From: Ashinkailepas kermadecensis
Taxonomy: Eukaryota > Arthropoda > Thecostraca > Neolepadidae
Assembly: GCA_034440615.1 (NCBI GenBank)
Contig: JAOTOM010004628.1
Span: 124,001-188,000, forward strand
Reading direction: 5' to 3'
DNA length: 64,000 bases
The notes beneath the pieces were generated by a model. It ran no database searches and was not told the DNA's origin. It worked only from the letters and a program-made list of their open reading frames with translations. Numbering within the stretch: position 1 is the stretch's first letter; every line of letters begins with the position of its first letter. Of the stretch, positions 34,233 through 45,424 are shown piece after piece. The position numbers and the translations under genes were made by a program.

Positions 34233-35105
34233 GTCACGTGATGTTTGGAAGTGGCGACAAGACGTTAGCAGGTCGCCAGAGCACGGCGCCTCTCGGCACC
34301 AAACTAGAGCATGGTGTACCGCGATATCTGGCGCCACGAGCCAGCACGACAGCCGGATGCACGGCAGCATGTTGCAGCATACCATACCGCCCTGACATAC
34401 CGTGTCGTTCAGACTAGAGCATAACGTAGATTGATATTCCTTAACCCAATTCAATCCGGATCCGGGATGGTCAGTTCATGTCCAATCAAAACCCATTGAC
34501 ACTCGAAACGGTAGCTGAAATCCAATTTGTTTGCAAACATGTCGCGAGAAGGAAAAAGCGCTGTCGCTTTGAAATCAACTCGAAATCGAATCCGAATCAG
34601 ACATTTCTGCCGGTTATATTCGATCCGATCCGATTCGGGCTTGATCCGAACAATCCGATCCATATCATGCTGTAATTCAGACCAACCGCCATGCCCTACA
34701 CAGCCTTGCTGCTACTATTATGCAAGCCCCGGCGCCGTCCCATCCTGTCGATTGGAGTATTATTCGTCACAAAATGGAGGATATGAACAAAATTGCAGGA
34801 CTAGAGTGCACATATAAATTTGGAGACATACTGCCGCTGGACTGTTTTTTTTTTTTGGGGGGGAGATGCAGAGGAGCTCAGGTGAGATAAATGTTGACGT
34901 TTCCGTCCTCCAACCGTGCTTAGCGGCATGTAGCGTCCACCTCGTCTGTGGATAGCGGACAGCGGTATCTTGTACCGTTGACAGTGCCGCCGTACCGGCA
35001 GACGGCCCAGCCGTCTCGGTCCAGCTGTCCGGAGCAGTGGCGGGCAGATCGCAGCCGTTCGCACGGCCGCCGCCAGACGCTGCACAAATAAAGCGTGCCA
35101 GCTGT
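34233..35105. other. Unique sequence
   Basis: Includes the homopolymer stretch T(12)G(8) at about 34846-34862. No gene recognised. Confidence 0.4.
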
Positions 35106-35800
35106 GTCTGTCCCCTCGGCGGCTGACCTGCTGGCTGTTCCGCTGCCCTGGCCGACCTGCTGTCTGTCCCGTCGGCGGCTGACCTGTCTGTTCCGCTGCC
35201 CTGGCCGACCTGTTGTCTGTCCCGTCGGCGGCTGACCTGCTGTCTATTCCGCTGCCCCGGTCAACCTGCTGTCTGTCCCGTAGGTGGCTGGCCTGCTGGC
35301 TGTTCCGCTGCCCCGGCTGACCTGCTGTCTGTTCCGCTGCCCCGGCCGACCTGTCTGTACCGTCGGCGGCTGACCTGCTGTCTGTCCCGTCGGTGGCTGG
35401 CCTGCTGTCTGTTCCGCTGCCCCGGCCGACCTGCTGTCTGTCCCGTCGGCGGCTGACCTGCTGTCTATTCCGCTGCCCCGGCCGACTTGCTCTGTCCTGT
35501 CGGCGGCTGACCTGCTGTGTTCCGCTGCCCCGGCCGACCTGCTGTCTGCCCGTCGGTGGCTGGCCTGCTGTCCGTTTCGCTGTCCCGGCCGACCTGCTGT
35601 CTGTCCCGTCGGCAGCTGACCTGCTGTCTGTTCCGCTGTCCCGGCCGACCTGCTGTCTGTCCCGTCGGCGGCTGACCTGCTGTCTGTTCCGCCGCTGCCC
35701 CGGTCAACCTGCTGTCTGTCCCGTCGGTGGCTGGCCTGCTCTGTCCCGTCGGTGGCCGACCTGCTGTCTGTTCCGCTGTCCCAGCTGACCTGACCGCAGT
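35106..35800. repeat. 56-bp minisatellite built of two half units
   Basis: About 11 units, each made of one half with CTGTTCCGCTGCCCCGGCCG and another with CTGTCCCGTCGGCGGCTG, both followed by ACCTGCTGT. Many units have lost a few bases. A young dimer repeat derived from an older 28-bp monomer is likely. Confidence 0.93.
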
Positions 35801-35819
35801 CAGCCGCTGAGGCTCGGCG

Positions 35820-36200
35820 CCGCCGTTGCTTTGCTGATGCTCCCCGCCCCTGCTCGCCGCCGTTGGAGCTCTGCTGGTGTTCCCCGCCCCTGCTGGCTGC
35901 CGTTGGAGCTCTGCTGATGCTCCCCTCCCCGCCCCCGCCGCCGTCTGCCGGCCGCGGTTCACTGGGAGCAGACGGGTGTCGCTGTCTTTTAGAAGCCGAC
36001 GTCTGCCGTGTGTCGGCGTCCGTCCATGTCGAGCCCTCTGGTGCGGGCGTCTAGTCTGTACCGGACCTGACGCCCGCACCAGACCAGACGTCTGACTGGT
36101 CTGCGTTGAACCCTCTGACGCCCAACGTCTAGTCTGAACCGGACCTGACACCCGCACCAGACCAGACGTCTGACTGGTCTGCGTTGGACCCTCTGACGCC
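35820..36200. repeat. Two short tandem repeats
   Basis: At about 35835-35930 a unit of about 40 bp with CTCTGCTG(A/G)TG(C/T)TCCCC and GCCGTTGGAG occurs two to three times. At about 36045-36200 a unit of about 75 bp with ACCAGACCAGACGTCTGACT occurs twice. Confidence 0.8.
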
Positions 36201-37574
36201 ATACGTCTAGTCCCGGACTTTCTGATGCTGATCTTGGGTCTGTTAGATAGGGTTCGAAAAATAGGCTGTTCCTGCTTTTTGTTTCGTCAATCAGAAAATT
36301 ATCATCGCCAGAAGAGTATCCCCTCCTTTGTCTTGCTGTAGAGTTCATTCGTGCTGCTCGAGAATGGATGTTAACTTTCTGGTTATTGACATGTCCAAAG
36401 GTTACTCGAAAGTACAAAAGTGAATGTATTACGTTGCAAATAAAAGCAAATCATCCTCTCTGAATCCGATGACCAAAATGTTCCATCTCCACATCCATAA
36501 TCGCAGAATATAAATCCAGTCATGGTGTCAGTACTTCTGATGCCGACGTCTGGTCCATTTAGGATCTCCTGATGCATACATCTGGTCTGTCGCCGGCGTA
36601 TGTTCTATACGTTGCCTTCTGATGCAGACGTCTGGTCCCGAACCTTGTGATGCTGAAATTCGGCCTGTGTTGGACCTGATGTCGACGTCTGGTCCGTGCG
36701 AACCGGTCTGTTAATATCTGGTCTGTACTAGAGCATCTGATTCGCTTGATTTGTGTCTGACCTGATGCTAACGTCTGATCTGTGTTACATCGTCTGATGC
36801 CGACGACTGGTCGGTGAGGCCTGATACCGACGTTTGGTCTGTACAAGTCGTGATGCCGACACGCTGTTTGTCTCACCCGACACGACTGGGACCCTCTCCC
36901 CGTCTGGTGTGTACGGGACCTTCTGATACCGACGCGCTGTGTGTGTCTCACCTGACACGACTGGGACCCTGCTCCCGTCTGGTGTGTACGCAGACCGGTG
37001 ACTGTAGCGACTTCGGGTGGCGATGCGGGTGGCGTGAGTGTGCTCTGCTGTCGTGAGACATCGGTATACCTAGAGAGCCTGCGGGTATGCTGTCGAGAGC
37101 AGGATTGGGAACATGTCCTTGTCGTGAATGTAGGTTCGTCCAGAACCTTATCCTCTCCAAGCAATATTCCGCTCATTACTATACAAAAATATCAATGGAG
37201 CTGTTTAAAAAAGTACTGCAAGCGCATTACTGTTGGATATACATGCCCAAAACTGGCTGGAAAACGCAAATAAATATTTTTTGTTGGGGGGGGCCTCAGA
37301 AACAGTTAAAAGTACCATCTCCAACCCGGAATTTCCCAATGCTTTCTTCTCCAATTTCAGGGGTCCAATATATTAATCCAATCGGTATGGCGTGATGACG
37401 CCACCGTGATGGACGACATTTAAACAACTGGTTTTGCTCGTCTGTCGCCACTTGTCATCGGCCCCTGCCGTGGCGAAGATGGCGTTGGTGGCTGCAGCCG
37501 GTTATCTGGCATACCGCAATCGTACCCGTGCACGCCACCTCACCTGGCGACCCGGACGTATTTGGCGGTGATGG
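36201..37574. other. Mostly unique sequence with degenerate GACGTCTGGTC motifs
   Basis: From 36540 to 36850 the motif GA(C/T)G(T/C)CTGGTC is scattered, as in a very old repeat. At 36845-36990 a unit of about 70 bp with CACGACTGGGACCCT is duplicated. No gene recognised. Confidence 0.5.
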
Positions 37575-37950
37575 TGTGGCAGTCGTCTGACTGGCTACCG
37601 GCGGTGTCAATCGTCTGACCGGCTACCGGCGGTGTGTCAGTCGTCTGACCGGCTACCGGCGGTGTGTCAGTCATCTGACTGGCTACCGGCGGCGTGTCAG
37701 TCGTCTGACTGGCTACCGGCGGTGTCAGTCGTCTGACCGGCCACCGGCGGTGTGTCAGTCGTCTGACCGGCCACCGTCGGTGTCAATCGTCTGACTGGCT
37801 ACCGGTGGTGTCAGTCGTCTGACTGGCTACCGGTGGTGTCAGTCGTCTGACCGGCTACCGTCGGTGTGTCAGTCGTCTGACCGGCTACCGTCGGTGTGTC
37901 AGTCGTCTGACCGGCTACCGTCGGTGTGTTAGTTGTCTGACCGGCTATCG
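37575..37950. repeat. 28/30-bp minisatellite, about 13 copies
   Basis: Units contain CGTCTGACCGGCTACCGGCG and GTGTCAGT. The two lengths differ by one GT. Confidence 0.95.
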
Positions 37951-38109
37951 GTGTGCACCACCATCGCTGGCTCAATACCAGCACCCGTGTTCGGCGAACC
38001 GGCCGTGTCGCGACGCGTGACGACCCGACCCACCCGAGGTGCGGCCTTGGGCCGGCCCTGCGGTGGCCGCGTCGGGTCGGGTCGTGTCGTGTCGTCCTTG
38101 TTTGTCGCG

Positions 38110-38600
38110 GCCCGCACGCGTGCGGTCAGCGGTCACGCAGCCAGGGGCACGCACGATCAGACGGGCACGCAGTCGGGGGCACGTGCCGTCAGATCGGCAC
38201 GCATCCAGGGGCACGCGCTGCCGAGGACACTCGCCGTCAGATCGGCACGCGGCCAGGGGCACACGGTCAGGGCACGCAGCCAGGGGCCGCCCTACCGGCC
38301 CCCCGGGGGCACGCGGTCAGACGGGCACGCAGCCAGGGGCACGCGCTACCGAGGACACCCGCCGTCAGATCGGCACGTGGCCAGGGGCACACGCGGTCAG
38401 ACGGGCACGCAGCCAGGGGCACGCGCTACCGAGGACACTCGCCGTCAGATCGGCACGCGGCGACGGGCCGCAGCAGGGGCACCGCTGCCACACCCATCGG
38501 CACACGGCAGGGGCGCGGTCAGACGGGCACGCAGCCAGGGGCACGCGCTACCGAGGACACTCGCCGTCAGATCGGCACGCCGCCAGAGCACGCACGGCTG
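38110..38600. repeat. Compound minisatellite (GCACGCAGCCAGGGGCACGC)
   Basis: Modules GGGCACGCAGCCAGGGGCAC, CGAGGACACTCGCCGTCAGA and TCGGCACGCGGCCAGGGGC recur in the same order about five times with partial losses. All plus-strand frames are open, giving three overlapping frames of more than 230 codons. Confidence 0.9.
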
Positions 38601-39479
38601 CCGACCGTGCCAAGCTACACAAAAACCCTGCTGGCGGCGGTAATTTTGGCCGACGGCGGCGCCGTTTGAATGGTGCGCCGGCCGTCCGTCGGTGGCCGTC
38701 GGTGGCCGGCCGTCCGCCCAGTCTCGGCGGGTAGGTGGTGCCGCCGCCAACTGTCGGCTGCGACGCTGGTGTGTGGCCATGGTGTATTGTGCCACGTGAG
38801 CTCGTCCGCAGCGACGGACGTGTCTGTCGAGTGTGCGTGTGTGCGTGTGTCTGCAACAGCCGCCGGGGCGCGTGCGCCGTTCCGCCGTGCTGATGCGGCT
38901 CGAGCCTGTCGCAGTGCCGTGCTGCCGCCGGCGTCTGTTGTGTGTCGGCGGTGATCAGCTGCGGGTCTGCTGTAGTTGGAACGCGTTGTTCAGCCTCCTG
39001 GTCTGACGCACATCGGGTTCTGGACGCGCACGTCCACGGCCGGCGCTCGCGGTCGGTCTGGTGAGCACCGCAGCCGCTCCGGCCCACGCTGCCGTCGTCA
39101 CCAGTGACGTCATCGACTGAGCACTACATCCGCTGACGTCACAAGCAGCCGAGCTCCTCGCGAGCATCCCGGCGAGATATGGGCGGTGCCCCAGCTGGTA
39201 TCGGCTGGCGGCGCCGACAGATGGCTGGAGAGGGTGACTCGGTGGTGCGGTGCGGCCGCGTATGACCGCTCCATTTGGCACGCCACTGCCAAATATGGCG
39301 GGCAGGCGTTTGCCGTGCGTGGACGACATTCTCACGCGGCGGGTTCCCGGTATACTGTTGAGTCTGCGGCCGTCGCAGGGTCAGAGGTGACTCACCGACA
39401 CCGTGCTGGCGGCGGGGAGTCAGCCGACCGCCGCCGCAGGTCATTTGGTGTCGCCGGCAACGGCGGCGGCATCTCATAA
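38601..39479. other. GC-rich unique sequence
   Basis: No recognised gene. GTGTGCGTGTGTGCGTGTGT near 38832 is a short GT-type repeat. Confidence 0.4.
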
Positions 39480-39545
39480 AGTCATAGTCATAGTCATAAA
39501 GTGTTGAGGCTTAAGAGCAACAGGGGCCCATCTGGGTTAAGCATA
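39480..39545 (-). mobile_element. 3'-end fragment of CR1-like element
   Basis: Read on the minus strand: GCTTAACCCAGATGGGCCC, then CTGTTGCTC, then an ACTTTATGACTATGAC tail. It matches the 15625-15690 copy and lies just beyond the end of the larger element, so two 3' ends stand one behind the other. Confidence 0.78.
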
Positions 39546-40053
39546 TCTAGAAAAGTTACTAGAAATGTACATACTCTCACTCCAATCAATCCCTTTATCT
39601 GAAGTTCCTAAGGAGCTATATATCCCAGCCTATCTAGCACCATTCACTTGCTATTGCATAACACTCAACAATTACAAACTCATCCCATCATACCCATTGT
39701 GCTACCATAGACAATCTCATCAGTATCACATCCCGAAGGAAGGTGCTGAATCCATTGCTAGGTACACCCTATATAAAGTTGTATAGCATTTATACTTAAT
39801 AAGAGACCTAAAGGCCCATCCAGTTAAGTATGTAAATGGAAGATACCATAAGCCTGGTAAAAAGATCAATCCCAACCATCCCACATCCTGAAGAAACCAG
39901 TCCTCTAATATCCCACACACCTATCAATGCCTATCTATCCTAGCTATCCAGCCCTATTCCCCTGATCTCTCGTAACACATGTGGATTGAATGCCTTATCA
40001 ATAATTTTCCAACTGCATCCATGCCTGCTTAAAGTGGTCTGTGCCGTGCACAC

Positions 40054-41480
40054 TTAACATAAATCTTTTTCTGATCTGAGGTCTCTTGAAACCAACACAA
40101 CTAAGTCCCTTTCCTCTTCAATAACATCCAGTTCCCTCCCTCCCATTGTATATCTTAAAGTCTCGCCTCCAGACCCCAGATGCATAACCTTACACTTCTC
40201 ATAGTTGAAAGACATCTGCCATTGATCAGCCCACTTTTTTAGGTCCTCCAAGTCTAGTTGAATATTTATAGATTGATCACAACTGTTTGCCACTCCTACC
40301 AGTTTGATGTCATCAGCAAATTTGAACACTATTCCTCAGACCTACCTCAATGTTATTCACAAAGATGATAAAGAGAAGTGGTCCTAGAACAGAGCCCTGT
40401 GGTACTCCACTCGGAACATTCTTCCAATCAGATTTACATCCATTTAACATTACCCTTTGTTTCCTTCCCCACAACCATGCTTCAATCCAACCTATAACTT
40501 TTCCAACAATCCCATGTTGCTGTAGTTAATGAATTAGCCTCCCATGTGGAACTTTGTCAAAGGCTTTGCTAAAGTCCAAGTACAAAACATCCATCCTGCT
40601 TTGATGGTCTACTGCTTTAGTAACATACCCCATGAACTCCAAAAGGTTAGTTACAAGACCTTCGAGATCGAAATCCATGTTCAGTATCCCGTAAAAGATT
40701 GTGCCTTTCAAGATGAATCTGAAAATTGTTTAACCAGATTTTCTAGTACCTTGCAAACAATTGAGGTCAAACTGACTGGCCTGTAGTTCCCTACACACTT
40801 CATGCTTTCCTTTTTGAAAATTGGTACTACATTTGCATTTCTCCAATCTTCAGGCACTTCAGAATATTCCATAGACCGACTGAAAATTATACCTAGGGAA
40901 CTGCTAAAGCTTTAGCACACTCTACTAAGATCCTAGCATATATATCATCTGGTCCAGAAGCTTTTAGGTTTTATATTCTGCAACTGCTTTTCTACAGCTT
41001 CTGTAGTTATTGTAAGATATTCCAACCTATCACCTGTCATGTCATAAGATTCAGTTGTTTCCATTCTACCAGATTCTCTTTAGTAAAGACTGATGGGAAT
41101 TGCTTGCTTAGTGATTCCACAATATCACAATCATCAACCACTAATTCCCCATCTACCTCCAGTGGTCCTACACTACACTTTTTAGCCTTAAATTTGTAGA
41201 AACTAAGGAATCTTTTAGCATTACCTGCTGAACATTCCCGAGCTAATTTGATTTCAGCCAGTCGTTTAGATGCCCTAACACCCCTCCTAACTTTATTTCT
41301 AGCTGTTTTATATGATGTGAGGTTTACCTCAGAGCTAGCATATTTTAGTTTCTTGAATGCCTGTTTCTTTGACTCCAGTAAATGCTTTACTTCCCTGGTC
41401 AGCCATGAAGGGTGCTTAACCCTGGTTAATCTAATTTGCCTATTGGGAATGAACCTATTCTGACCTTGAAATAGTTTATA
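40054..41480 (-). pseudogene. Reverse transcriptase domain, degraded
   Basis: Conserved blocks appear in different frames: ASGPDDIYARIL, LYLDFSKAFDKVPH (near 40535-40580), and FADD (near 40309-40320) followed by KCKVMHLGS. The C-terminal thumb is weak or lost before the 3' UTR. Several stops and frameshifts separate the blocks. Confidence 0.88.
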
Positions 41481-42290
41481 TTATTTTATAATTCTCCACA
41501 TTTCATAAGCATCTAAGCCCTTCAATAAGTCTGCCCAATGCATTTCATTCAGGAAGATCCTGAACTCATTGTAATTCCCTTTAGCAAAATTTGGAATCAA
41601 TGTCTTATTGGTTCCTATACTTCCAACATACAATGCGAAGCGTATAATGTTGTGATCACTATTACCCAAGGTCTCTCCTATGTTCACATGTTTTACAAAA
41701 TTTTCCTGATTAGTTAGCACAAGATCTAATATTTAATTTTCCCTTGTAGGTTCATGAATCATCTGAAAGAAGAAATTTTCCTCAAAACAATCCATGAAAC
41801 TTCTTCCTGATATGTTTAGACCTATAGTTTTGCTTCCCAATCCTGTTACGTTGAAATCCCCCAACAAAACAGTTCTCTCCTGCACTCTCCTACTTATCTC
41901 TTCCTGCATCAACCTGTCCATGTTTTCATTCTGGTCTGGAGGTCTATAGAATGCCCCAATCCTAAATTTTGTTCCATTCTTCAGAATGATATCTAACCAC
42001 AAGGATTCTACTCCTTCATTATGTACACTATCCTCTATTGAATGACATTTCATTACTTGTGTGACATACAAGAGTATACCTCCTCCTATCCTTGCCTTCC
42101 TTTGATAAGCATGCATGTTGTAGCCTGTCAATTCAAATTCTTGCAAGTTGTCTCCAAAAATGCTTTCATTAACCCATGCCTCTGTTATGCATACCAAATC
42201 TAGCTTTTCAGAGAACATATATGCATGCAGTTCCCCAATTTTGTTCCTAACACTTCCGGCATTGACATAAAAACATGATATACTATTCCT
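41481..42290 (-). pseudogene. APE-type endonuclease domain of ORF2
   Basis: Starts with a degraded leader, then ITEAW, GGGILLYV, YRPP, LLGDFN and GNSDHNI, which are the successive motifs of the AP-endonuclease-like domain, including the catalytic Asn in GDFN and the His in SDH. A single in-frame stop at 41733-41735 follows HEPTREN; the frame then continues unshifted to 41481. Apart from that stop the domain looks well preserved. Confidence 0.9.
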
Positions 42291-42438
42291 TCCCCTGCTT
42301 GCAAGACTTTTCTTTATCAGCTACATCCCCCCATGGCTTGTCTAGTTTCCCTGTTTCCTATTGAGAGCCTCCTCATACCTGTTGCTGAGCAATTCAACTC
42401 CTCTCTTGCTCAAATGTAACTCATCTAATGCAAACATT

Positions 42439-42966
42439 TCAGTCCTCCCCAGAAATCCACCACAAATCCAAGAACCCCACCCCAAGCTCCTTGCAAATAT
42501 TGGCCACCCTGGTATTCAGCCCACTGGCCCTCGAGTACCACTCTATACTTGCATTTACCATAGGCAGGATGGATGTTACCATTCCTCTTTTCCTACTTCC
42601 TGCCAACCTACCTATCAAAGCCCTATACTCTTTTATTGTTTCCTCTGTTTTTGCTCTTCCTTCATCATTTACACCAACCTGCACAATTACAATTGTACTC
42701 TCTCCACTACCCTTCATTGCTCCTTGTATCCTATCACCAACATCCTTTACCTGGACCCCTGGGAAGCAAGCACGAGTCCCTTTGTTGGGGTTCCTACTGC
42801 AAAAAGTGCGATCGATATACTTCACTCTCGAGTCCCCTATAACTAAAACCTCCCCCCCTCTATCTTCAGCTATCTGGTCATTCCTACCTACCTCCCTCCC
42901 TAACAGCATTACTATCTCTCTCTTGCAGTACCTCAAACCTATGATTGATTTCAATGCCTTTGTCAA
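42439..42966 (-). pseudogene. ORF1 SGNH esterase-like domain
   Basis: Contains VLVIGDSRVKYID (the GDS block, about residues 42-46), PGVQVKDVGDRI and VQVGVND (the GxND block). These match the esterase-like ORF1 of CR1-type elements. The C-terminal DxxH block is not clear; the frame ends soon after FLDLWW. It is joined to the N-terminal part by a frameshift near 42966. Confidence 0.82.
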
Positions 42967-43211
42967 TTTTCCGTAAAGCCACTGGTACTCTGGCGTCTAG
43001 CTACTTTCCACTCTCTACTATCATGGACCAAACTATCTTCACCCCTATCACTCCTAGACTCCTGCACCTGGCTCGCCTGGCTGACATTTCCTATGATGGG
43101 CCCTGTCACCAAACACTTCAGGTGCTCCACCTCCCTTGCTAACATATCTACTTTTTTACTCAAGTCCCCAATGACTCCCTTACACTTACACTTCCCACAG
43201 TCACCTTGCAT
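42963..43211 (-). pseudogene. ORF1 N-terminal segment (Cys-rich, coiled coil)
   Basis: Short ORF with CGKCKCKG near the start, followed by a heptad-like stretch (LSKKVDMLAREVEHLKCLV). CR1-type ORF1 proteins commonly have an N-terminal Cys/His motif or coiled coil for RNA binding and multimerisation. The frame differs from the esterase part downstream. Confidence 0.7.
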
Positions 43212-43329
43212 TTTTTGTTTTTGCTACTGTTATTACTAACTAAGTCTAGTTAAGGTAAACCTTTACCAACCAAGTTGCAAAACTAGCTCGCGACTTATGT
43301 AACCAAGCAGTGAAGAGCTATCTAGTTTA

Positions 43330-44310
43330 TTGTACTTTAACTCCTGATCTATTAACACTCCCACTGAATAAACAACAAAATATATCCCTGTTTACACAAA
43401 CTAAACTAAGCAAAGATAATCTTAGTTATCCCGACTTCCACCAGCTACAAACTCCAACTAAACCACACTAAATACTAATATATAAAAAAAAGCCTAGATA
43501 CCTCTATAATTACACCAGTATATGAAGGTATACCTAGTGTAATTAGTGCTCACTAGTTTAGTCTTAAACTCTATCTTAAACTTAAACACCAAAAAGACTA
43601 CACCACAAGACTAAAAACTATAGTTACACTCGCACTGAATAAACAACAAAATATATCTCTGCTTTCACAAACTAAACTAAGCAAATATAATCTTAGTTAT
43701 CCCAACTCCCACCAGCTACTAACTCCAACTAAATGAAACTAAATACTAATATAATCCAAAAAATAAGCCCAGATACCTCTACAATTACACCAGTATATGA
43801 AGATATACCTAGTGTAATCAAAGCTCACTAGTTTAGTCTTAAACTCTATCCTAAACTTAAACACCAAAAAGACTCTACGCCACAAGACTAAATAAATTAT
43901 GTTAAGAAAGAATTAGTATTATCTAATGTAACTTATAATATCTACACACAGGAAAGAAGGCAATAATCTAGCTACAAAAAAAAACAAAGCAAAACAAAGA
44001 AAGACTTAACTTACGGACGAAACTATACAGCACAAGACTAGATAAATTATGTTAAGAGCGAATTTGTATACTCTAATTTAGCTAATATCTGCACACAGGA
44101 AAGAAGTCAACAAGCTATCCCCCCCCCCCAAAAAAAAAAACATCTTACGAACGAAACTACACCGTGAACGCCACAATCTCAAGGTTATCTAATTTATACA
44201 ATATTCACCGCAAGACGAAGTGAGCTAGCTATAAGAGCAAAATTATATTCCCTAACATAGCTTATAATACCTACACACAGATTAAAAGTCACAAGCTATC
44301 GACATAATAA
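43330..44310 (-). repeat. Tandem-repeat 5' leader of the CR1-like element
   Basis: A unit of about 271 bp is repeated (anchor ACTGAATAAACAACAAAATA at 43363 and 43634), followed by shorter units of 150-180 bp anchored by ACAAGACTA(A/G)ATAAATTATG at 43881 and 44031 and a degraded third at 44209. Both lie directly upstream of ORF1. By analogy with other LINEs these may be promoter monomers; that is inference. C(10)A(10) at 44121-44140 interrupts one unit. Confidence 0.82.
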
Positions 44311-45424
44311 ACACAAACTTATATTAATTACTTGTGGTCCAATCTTCTTTTTCCCCTCGGTGGCCTCAACCAGTCCTCACCAGGCCTCTGAGCTGCGCGA
44401 ACACGTCCGTCTGGAATAAGAGCAGATCCGTTAGTGTTCTCGTCCGGCCAGGGCGGCACACACCCATTCCAGACTCATTATTTGCCATGCAACGGCATTG
44501 GATCAATGCTAACATTCACAGATCTTGGGATCTTGGGAGGTCACAGATCACAGATCCTTGCCCCCTAACGCACCGCCTACACGGCCGTCACCCGCCCACA
44601 ACTGCACCCCCACCCATCCCGCACGGACTATGGGCACTGGGCAGTCAACTGTGGCGTGGGTTGCCCCCACTCCCCCTCCCACCATATGGATGGTGTCGAC
44701 TGCAAGGTATGAATGACCTCTAATTGGCTTGAATGGTTCATACATTGGGTTTGTATTCTCTCAAATAAATATTTGTTGAGGAAAATATTCATCGAGTTGT
44801 TTTGTTCTATCTGCCTTATTGGCGTGAATTGTCCCGCCGCAAACGCTGTTTCAGAAGTGCCGAAGCAAATAGCCCTGCATTGCTTAGTTCAGAATGGCCA
44901 TCACTAGACAACAAACGTCATCTTCCAAAAGCAATTCAGTGAGGAACAGAAATACATGGCATAAAAATGAAATCGTCCACAGGATACATTGATGTAGGAT
45001 TAATTTCGATGTTCATATGTCTTGTAGTAATTGTTTCCCATGGATTTCCCCGGATTTGGAGTCGTGCTATGCGGCGGTGGAGACACATCCCAAGTCCTAC
45101 CTTGTATAGGTGTGCACACTCCGAGCCTCATGGTAGACACGCTGGATCCAGTACCGGAAACGCTGGATCTGTTGTTGAAATTACCGAATTAGGCGGAGTA
45201 TAGCAATAGTGCAGCGGCGTCTGTTGGTGTCTAGACGGTGGACACAGCAGGTGGTGAGTAGAGTTCCACTGTGCCCAGCAGCGTGGACGCTGTGCTGACC
45301 TCGGTGTTGTGTGCTGGCCAGCACGGGGTCAGCTGGCCGGTGCCAGACGGCGGACCATGTTCCTGCCTGAGATCGGCCAGTTAGCTTGGTTCGCCAGCGC
45401 GGGCGGCAGTGCTCATGACGGCCG
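44311..45424. other. Unique sequence
   Basis: No recognised gene or repeat. CACAGATC(T/A) repeats lie near 44517-44555. Confidence 0.4.

Larger units (their letters stand above)
39785..44310 (-). mobile_element. Nearly complete CR1-like non-LTR retrotransposon
   Basis: On the minus strand the order is: tandem-repeat leader (43330-44310), ORF1 with esterase-like domain (42439-43211), endonuclease (41481-42290), reverse transcriptase (40054-41480), then a 3' UTR ending with GGATGGGCC near 39820. This is the standard CR1-type plan, without RNase H. All ORFs carry frameshifts or stops, so the copy is inactive. Both ends are approximate, and no target-site duplication was identified. Confidence 0.88.
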
